Source of the DNA: an uncultured Muribaculaceae bacterium
GTDB lineage: Bacteria > Bacteroidota > Bacteroidia > Bacteroidales > Muribaculaceae
Assembly: GCA_904501735.1 (NCBI GenBank)
Contig: CAJGBY010000008.1
Location: 28,000 to 91,999 of the forward strand
DNA: 64,000 nt
Direction: 5' to 3'
A program made the translations under genes and the position numbers. This document shows, one piece after another, positions 59,617-64,000 of this stretch (its first letter is position 1; every line of letters begins with the position of its first letter). The notes below the pieces were generated by a model that did no database searches, had not been told where the DNA came from, and saw only the letters and a program-made list of their open reading frames with translations.

Positions 59617-59624
59617 CAAATATA
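59617..59624 (-). promoter_or_regulatory. -7 promoter box TATATTTG of the aryl-acid operon
   Basis: Minus-strand -7 box 20 bp before the omega-amidase ATG; the -33 region (TTG about 24 bp upstream) is only fair. Confidence 0.5.
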
Positions 59625-59730
59625 GCATTAAAATGTCGAAAAATTGCACAAAAAGACAAATAATTTCAATGTAAATGCAAATATTTGCATAAATATTTAT
59701 GTAATATAGATTGCAAAAGGGGTATTTCCC

Positions 59731-60651
59731 TTATCGTTTTCCTTTATTGATGATGTAGATACCAGCAGTGGCAAGAGTGGCTGCGATGATATATTTCCAG
59801 TAGAAAGGTTCGTGTAGGCATAGGCAAGATGTTATAGCGCCCACGACAGGAATTAATGAGTTGAAAATAGCAACTTTACCGACAGGGTTGCAACTTAATA
59901 GCTTGTTGTAGAGTGCAAAACCGAGTGTAGAAATGCAAATAAGTCCTGCGAGAATGGAGATGCCTACGAATGTGATGTGAGGTAGTGTGCCGCCCATAGC
60001 GATACCTGGAATGACGAGCAAAACACCTCCGATGGCAAGGCTATAACCAGTGCCAACGAAGACATCGACGCGGCGACTCAAACCTCGCGTCATGAGTCCT
60101 GCTACTGCCGAGCATAGTGCGTTGAGGATAATCATTCCGTCGCCAAGAAGGGTGAAATTGCCACTATCGGCACCACCAATATTGAGCGCGAGAATACCTG
60201 CAAAGCCTATGGCACAACCGAGGATTTTGCGTGTGGTGAGTCGGTCGGTTTTGAAGAATAGGCATGCCAATAGAACCAAAAGGAACACACCGAGTGAATT
60301 GAGAATGGCAGCACGCGCACCTTCGCTATGCGATAGCCCTATGTAGAAGCAAGCATAGTGTAAAGTGGTGTTCATGAGTGCAAAAATAAGTATGTAGAGC
60401 CAATTGATGGGAGCTTTAACGGCAAATTGTCGGTTGGCGCTTCGTGCAATGGTGAGAATGATGAATCCCGAGATGGCAAACCGAATGCCCGCAAATAGTA
60501 TCTTGCTACCAGTCATTTCGGTAGTAATACCAAATTCGTCGAAGCCTAATTTGATGAGTGGGTATGCCCATCCCCATGCAATAGCTGCAGTGAGAGCAAA
60601 TATTACTACCCATACAGGGCGTTGAAATATGCTTGTAGGTGTATTAGTCAT
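59731..60651 (-). CDS. EamA/DMT-family transporter
   Basis: 306 residues, ten membrane segments in two EamA repeats: WVVIFALTAAIAWGWAYPLI, FAISGFIILTIA, AILNSLGVFLLVLLACLFF at the core of half one; LAIGGVLLVIPGIA, AIFNSLIPVVGAITSCLCLH, YIIAATLATAGIYIINKGKR in half two. Metabolite exporter of unknown substrate. It has its own -7 box TATCTTTG (60681-60674). It is not close in sequence to the transporter at 52091. Confidence 0.92.
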   Translation of the reverse strand: MTNTPTSIFQRPVWVVIFALTAAIAWGWAYPLIKLGFDEFGITTEMTGSKILFAGIRFAISGFIILTIARSANRQFAVKAPINWLYILIFALMNTTLHYACFYIGLSHSEGARAAILNSLGVFLLVLLACLFFKTDRLTTRKILGCAIGFAGILALNIGGADSGNFTLLGDGMIILNALCSAVAGLMTRGLSRRVDVFVGTGYSLAIGGVLLVIPGIAMGGTLPHITFVGISILAGLICISTLGFALYNKLLSCNPVGKVAIFNSLIPVVGAITSCLCLHEPFYWKYIIAATLATAGIYIINKGKR

Positions 60652-60673
60652 ATTGATAGTTGTAAAAGTGGTA

Positions 60674-60681
60674 CAAAGATA
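60674..60681 (-). promoter_or_regulatory. -7 promoter box TATCTTTG of the DMT transporter
   Basis: Minus-strand -7 box 23 bp before the transporter ATG, in the 186-bp gap shared with the divergent EEP gene. Confidence 0.5.
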
Positions 60682-60754
60682 ATGGATTGGAACTAAATTT
60701 GGGGAATGGGGATAAAAAATGTATGATTTTGTGTAATTTATAGGTGAAAATCCT

Positions 60755-60762
60755 TAACTTTG
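60755..60762 (+). promoter_or_regulatory. -7 promoter box TAACTTTG of the EEP gene
   Basis: Plus-strand -7 box 76 bp before the ATG, with TTTTG about 23 bp upstream. Confidence 0.5.
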
Positions 60763-60837
60763 AGGAATTATTGAATGTCTGATAAGGTTTAAGTAAGCCA
60801 AGACAAGAGAAATTGAAACAAACTAAATGATATTGCT

Positions 60838-61710
60838 ATGAAACGAGGAGCTATGCTTGCGATGCTTGTGGTGATGATGATGTCGCTTTCGGCTCAGTCG
60901 CTCAATGTGGCAAGTTATAATATAAGATTACATACAAAAGCTGACTACAAGCATAATGATGGGTGGCAAGAACGACGAGATGTGATGTGCGACCTTGTGG
61001 CTTTTGCGGCTTTCGATATATTTGGTGCACAAGAAGTGTTCCATGATCAATTGATGGATATGCTTGAACGGTTGCCCGATTATGCTCACATAGGCGGTGC
61101 TCGCGATGATGGAGGTACGACAGGCGAGTATAGCCCAATTTTTTATCGTAAGGATAGGTTTGATGTGTTGGAAAGTGGTACTTTCTGGATATCGGAAACT
61201 CCTGAAGAGGTGTCGTATGGTTGTGATGCTGATTGTCGACGAGTGTGCAGTTGGGCCTATTTGAAAGATAAAAAGACAAAGAAGAAATTTTGGTATTTCA
61301 ATACCCACTTGGATCACAAGGGCGTAGTGGCTCGCGAAGAAGGCGCTAAACTGCTCATTAAAAAGATTAATGAGATGTGTGGCGATAAGGCTCGAGTGAT
61401 ACTTTCGGGAGACTTTAATACTAATCAAAATAGTGTGCCATATGGCATAATTACATCGGTGATGGCTGATGCCTATGAGGCGTCGCCAGTGAAATTTGCT
61501 CCATCGGGAACATTTAACAACTTCAATGCTAAGCGCAGCAAGAAGGATCGAATAGATCATGTGTTTGTGAAGGGCTTTGATGTGAAGCGTTATGGAATAC
61601 TTACCAATATCTATTGGAGCGAACCTAACACCGAAGCCTCTGGCAAGAATGGGAAGATACACTTGCCATCGGACCACTATCCAGTGCAAGTGTGGCTTGA
61701 TTTTGATTGA
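60838..61710 (+). CDS. Exported endonuclease/exonuclease/phosphatase-family hydrolase
   Basis: 290 residues. Signal peptide (cleavage near LSAQS). EEP fold landmarks: LNVASYNIRLHT, DIFGAQEVFHDQL (metal Glu), EYSPIFYRKDRFDVL, FWYFNTHLDHKGVVARE, VILSGDFNTNQNS, DRIDHVFVKGFD and LPSDHYPVQVWL (catalytic His). Secreted Bacteroidota members of this kind are mostly phosphodiesterases or phosphatases of unknown substrate; a DNase is possible but not shown. Confidence 0.92.
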   Translation: MKRGAMLAMLVVMMMSLSAQSLNVASYNIRLHTKADYKHNDGWQERRDVMCDLVAFAAFDIFGAQEVFHDQLMDMLERLPDYAHIGGARDDGGTTGEYSPIFYRKDRFDVLESGTFWISETPEEVSYGCDADCRRVCSWAYLKDKKTKKKFWYFNTHLDHKGVVAREEGAKLLIKKINEMCGDKARVILSGDFNTNQNSVPYGIITSVMADAYEASPVKFAPSGTFNNFNAKRSKKDRIDHVFVKGFDVKRYGILTNIYWSEPNTEASGKNGKIHLPSDHYPVQVWLDFD

Positions 61711-61746
61711 CGGAGAATGAAATAAACCTAAAAACTGATATATATT

Positions 61747-62880
61747 ATGATTAAGAAACTTACATCGGCAATGCTATTGGTTGCGATGTCAACAACAGCA
61801 TTTGCACAAACAGAAAAGGCTACAGCTGAGCCAACTTATGAGTATAAATTCACGGTTGTGAAGGAACACGCTGCAACACCTGTAAAGGACCAAGCAAAGA
61901 CAGGTACTTGCTGGTGCTTTGCTATGACTTCGTTTATCGAATCGGAATTGATGCGTTTGGGCAAGGGCGAACACGACTTGTCGGAAATGTATGTGGTGCG
62001 TCACAACTATGTTCGTCGCATTAAGGACAATATTTTGCGTCGTGGACGAGGTAATGTGGGTCCTGGTAGCATTGGTCACATGTATACTTGGGTGATGAAA
62101 AATGCTGGTTTGCTTCCTGAAGAAGTGTATCATGGCATTAACTACGAATCGGTAAAGCATAATCACGATGATCTAAACACTTGGATTAAGGCTATCAATA
62201 CTACTGCAGTGGAAATGAAGAAGCCTCTTCCTGCTGAAATTGTGGACGGTGTGCTTGATGCTTATCTTGGTAAGGTGCCTGAAAAATTCACTTATCGCGG
62301 CAAGGAATATACAGCAGATAGCTTCTATAAGAGCCTTGGCTTGAATGCCGATGACTATGTGGAAGTTACAAGCTTCACTCACCACCCATTCTATGAAAAA
62401 GTGATGGTGGAAGTGCCTGACAACTGGGATTATGCATTGATGTATAATGTACCACTTGATGAAATGATGCAAATTCTTGACAATGCTATCAACACTGGTT
62501 ACACAGTGGCATGGGACGGCGACTTGAGCGAACCAGGTTACGCATTTAAGCATCATGTGGCAGTGAATACAAAGGAAGATATTCGCAACCAAAAGACTCT
62601 TAAGGCTAAGGCTAAAGAAGAAGTGGTGACACAAGAAAGCCGTCAAAAGGGTTTTGAAACATTTGCTACTGTTGATGACCACCTTGAACACATTACAGGT
62701 GTTGTGAAGGACCAAGACGGTGTGAAATACTATAAGACTAAGAATTCTTGGGGAACTGAAGAAAATGGTACTGGTTACCACTACATCTCAGAAGAATATG
62801 TGAAGGGTAAAACTATCTCACTTGTGCTTCACAAAAACGCAATCCCAAAAGCAATCCGCACAAAACTTGGCATCAAGTAA
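61747..62880 (+). CDS. Exported C1-family (bleomycin hydrolase/PepC-like) cysteine peptidase
   Basis: 377 residues with a signal peptide (cleavage near TAFAQT). Papain-type sites: Gln and Cys in VKDQAKTGTCWCFAMTSFIE, His in VDDHLEHITGVVKDQDG and Asn in KTKNSWGTEENG. The HITGxxxDxxGxxYYxxKNSWG pattern belongs to the C1B aminopeptidase C group, which is normally cytoplasmic; the signal peptide puts this one in the periplasm or outside, as in several Bacteroidales. It is followed by a strong terminator. Confidence 0.93.
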   Translation: MIKKLTSAMLLVAMSTTAFAQTEKATAEPTYEYKFTVVKEHAATPVKDQAKTGTCWCFAMTSFIESELMRLGKGEHDLSEMYVVRHNYVRRIKDNILRRGRGNVGPGSIGHMYTWVMKNAGLLPEEVYHGINYESVKHNHDDLNTWIKAINTTAVEMKKPLPAEIVDGVLDAYLGKVPEKFTYRGKEYTADSFYKSLGLNADDYVEVTSFTHHPFYEKVMVEVPDNWDYALMYNVPLDEMMQILDNAINTGYTVAWDGDLSEPGYAFKHHVAVNTKEDIRNQKTLKAKAKEEVVTQESRQKGFETFATVDDHLEHITGVVKDQDGVKYYKTKNSWGTEENGTGYHYISEEYVKGKTISLVLHKNAIPKAIRTKLGIK

Positions 62881-62909
62881 AGGGTTGACGATTTTATAGA
62901 TATTAAAAC

Positions 62910-62943
62910 TGCACCATTCGAAAGGAATGGTGCAATTTTTTTT
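62910..62943 (+). terminator. Intrinsic terminator of the C1 peptidase gene
   Basis: TGCACCATTC (62910-62919), loop GAAAG, GAATGGTGCA (62925-62934), then ATTTTTTTTT. Confidence 0.92.
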
Positions 62944-63007
62944 TGGTTTGGAGTACAGAATTTAGTGAGTATTTTAAGATGTTTTCGTATATGTGGAATT
63001 TTAGTGT

Positions 63008-63015
63008 TATCTTTG
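63008..63015 (+). promoter_or_regulatory. -7 promoter box TATCTTTG
   Basis: Plus-strand -7 box 31 bp before the CatA-like ATG. Confidence 0.5.
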
Positions 63016-63045
63016 AATGAATCAAAGGAGTGAATATATAGGAAT

Positions 63046-63663
63046 ATGAAAGTAGAGGTAAATCCGAAAGATACATCAAGGGGTGAGGCGTTTGAGCTTT
63101 GGATGAGTTCGCCGATGCCAATGGTTACATTGACTAAAACATTCAATGTTACAAAGGTGCTGAATGTGAGTAAAAGAAGTGGTATAAAATTCAACGCTTT
63201 GCTGTGTTGGTGTATCGGAAAGGCTGCAAGCAACATGAACGAGTTCTATCTTTTGCCCGAAAAAGACAAACTTTTCAAATATGACAGCATTGCCATCAAT
63301 GTTATTGTGAACAATAGCAAAGGGGGAATTAATTCTTGTGATATTGCATACACCGATGATATTCAGCAGTTTGCCAAAGACTATAACCAGCTGACAACGC
63401 AGGTGGCTGCTCAGTGTGAGAGTTCGTTCATTGAGAATAGTATGATCATTGGTACATCTGCAATGATTGAGACGGAACTTGATTGTATTGTCAACCAATA
63501 CACCGATAAGTTTTGCAATCCTATGGTTATGTGGGGGAAATATCGTCGCAATTGGATAAAAACAACGCTTCCGATCTCCTTCCAATTTCATCATGTTCAG
63601 ATGGATGGTGGGCATGGTGCTAAGTTTTTAGAGCAACTCCAAAATGTGATTAATGAATTATAG
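63046..63663 (+). CDS. CatA-like O-acetyltransferase (chloramphenicol acetyltransferase family)
   Basis: 205 residues, slightly short of the usual about 215. The catalytic motif is present as FQFHHVQMDGGHGAKFLEQL (HHxxxDG). N-terminal words FELWMSSPMPMVTLTKTFNV and ALLCWCIGKAASNMNEF fit CAT trimers. Divergent members of this family often do not give chloramphenicol resistance, and the normal FYxxW-type N-terminal binding words are changed, so resistance must not be assumed. It is followed directly by a DUF5714 gene with its own -7 box. Confidence 0.85.
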   Translation: MKVEVNPKDTSRGEAFELWMSSPMPMVTLTKTFNVTKVLNVSKRSGIKFNALLCWCIGKAASNMNEFYLLPEKDKLFKYDSIAINVIVNNSKGGINSCDIAYTDDIQQFAKDYNQLTTQVAAQCESSFIENSMIIGTSAMIETELDCIVNQYTDKFCNPMVMWGKYRRNWIKTTLPISFQFHHVQMDGGHGAKFLEQLQNVINEL

Positions 63664-63671
63664 TAACTTTG
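63664..63671 (+). promoter_or_regulatory. -7 promoter box TAACTTTG
   Basis: It directly follows the CatA-like stop codon. It favours the ATG at 63724 over the in-frame ATG at 63682, which would leave almost no leader. Confidence 0.45.
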
Positions 63672-63723
63672 GGGGCAAAAAATGATTGAAACTTATGCTA
63701 GCATACATATATATAGAGAAAAA

Positions 63724-64000
63724 ATGAAAGAAGAATGTTTGATATGTAGTGCTCCATTGAAATATTTGGAAAAGGAAATTCTCATGGAGTGTGCTATTTG
63801 CCACAAGAAGGAAGATAGCAAGACCTGTTGCGAACAAGGACATTACGTCTGCAACGAGTGCCACACAAAGGGTATCGATGCCATTTACAAGCTTTGCCTT
63901 GACGAAACCTCCAAGAATCCGATCGAAATAATGGAGAAGATGATGGCGATGCCCTTCTGCCACATGCACGGCCCCGAGCATCATGTGATGGTGGGAGCCG
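63724..64000 (+). CDS. DUF5714-like protein (3' truncated by window edge)
   Basis: The first 92 codons are present. They are rich in Cys: MKEECLICSAPLKYLEKEIL, MECAICHKKEDSKTCCEQGH, YVCNECHTKGIDAIYKLCLD, then MAMPFCHMHGPEHHVMVGA. The series of CxxC and CxxH pairs and the MHGPEHH motif are those of DUF5714 proteins, found in anaerobes, often near SAM- or metal-dependent enzymes. Function unknown. The codons become GC-richer toward the edge. Confidence 0.8.
   Translation, partial: MKEECLICSAPLKYLEKEILMECAICHKKEDSKTCCEQGHYVCNECHTKGIDAIYKLCLDETSKNPIEIMEKMMAMPFCHMHGPEHHVMVGA

Noticed and set aside
60902..62781. Antisense frames of 125-253 codons opposite the EEP and C1 peptidase genes
   Set aside because: Products are low-complexity shadow translations of the plus-strand genes, which have complete catalytic motifs.
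63046..63663. Chloramphenicol resistance gene
   Set aside because: The HHxxxDG motif supports the CatA fold only; N-terminal substrate-side residues are divergent and no mobile context is visible, so resistance is not claimed.
1..64000. tRNA and rRNA genes
   Set aside because: I looked through all gaps above 100 bp for cloverleaf-like arms and the GGTTCGAnTCC core and found none; a dedicated scan would be decisive.

Overview
The window is a chromosomal segment of a member of the Bacteroidota, almost certainly order Bacteroidales; the family cannot be settled by eye. The evidence is a SusC/SusD outer-membrane pair with SusE/F-like lipoproteins, a PorE-type type IX secretion lipoprotein, a BspA-like leucine-rich-repeat protein ending in a sorting-domain-like tail, many Bacteroidota-type promoters (TAnnTTTG -7 boxes, several with TTTG about 20 bp upstream), and almost no Shine-Dalgarno sequences. 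No tRNA, rRNA, CRISPR array, insertion sequence or integrase was found. The first and last genes run off the edges.

Layout. 1-2.5 kb: end of an RND efflux pump and its TolC-like partner. 2.7-10.8 kb: an accessory block with a membrane-anchored TPR/HTH regulator, divergent to a DUF3244-like protein, a cysteine-rich lipoprotein, three exported paralogues (two in a clear tandem duplication), a gene remnant, a small membrane protein and a DUF4251-like protein. Three promoters here share the same 11-bp-phased direct repeat at the same distance from the -7 box. 10.8-17.6 kb: methyltransferase, SPOR lipoprotein, GNAT, PorE, QueA and a MalY/PatB lyase. 18.1-25.9 kb: a SusCDEF-like glycan-uptake operon without any glycoside hydrolase, then a TonB-domain lipoprotein. 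26.1-29.6 kb: an AAA ATPase fused to a DUF4435/TOPRIM-like nuclease domain (OLD/PARIS-like), then anmK and menA. 29.65-33.65 kb: an AT-rich island of small unknown genes, including three tandem copies of a four-helix membrane protein followed by a DNA-binding-like protein.

33.7-40.6 kb (minus strand): pncB, a zinc metallopeptidase, and the histidine operon hisG-hisD-hisC-hisB. The operon is preceded by what reads as a complete transcription attenuator: a 23-codon leader peptide with four His codons, a terminator, and a competing antiterminator. 40.7-45.4 kb: the large LRR surface protein and an Asn/Pro-rich repeat protein. 45.6-53.5 kb: housekeeping genes (tsaE, birA, LD-carboxypeptidase, threonine aldolase, LOG, cobalamin adenosyltransferase, DUF2795, DUF1508, rpiB, transporter, DUF1294) with two candidate small RNAs between them. 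53.5-59.6 kb (minus): one operon of omega-amidase-like nitrilase, iorA, iorB, aminotransferase, phenylacetate-CoA ligase and ACT protein, which together would interconvert aromatic amino acids, aryl-pyruvates and aryl-acetates. 59.7-64 kb: DMT transporter, EEP hydrolase, C1 peptidase, CatA-like acetyltransferase and the start of a DUF5714 protein.

The strongest candidates for something new are the his attenuator, the shared repeat-promoter set around the duplicated exported proteins, the cysteine-rich lipoprotein with a protease-like domain lacking its cysteine, the triple membrane-protein/HTH cassette, the single-chain ATPase-DUF4435 protein, and the two candidate small RNAs.
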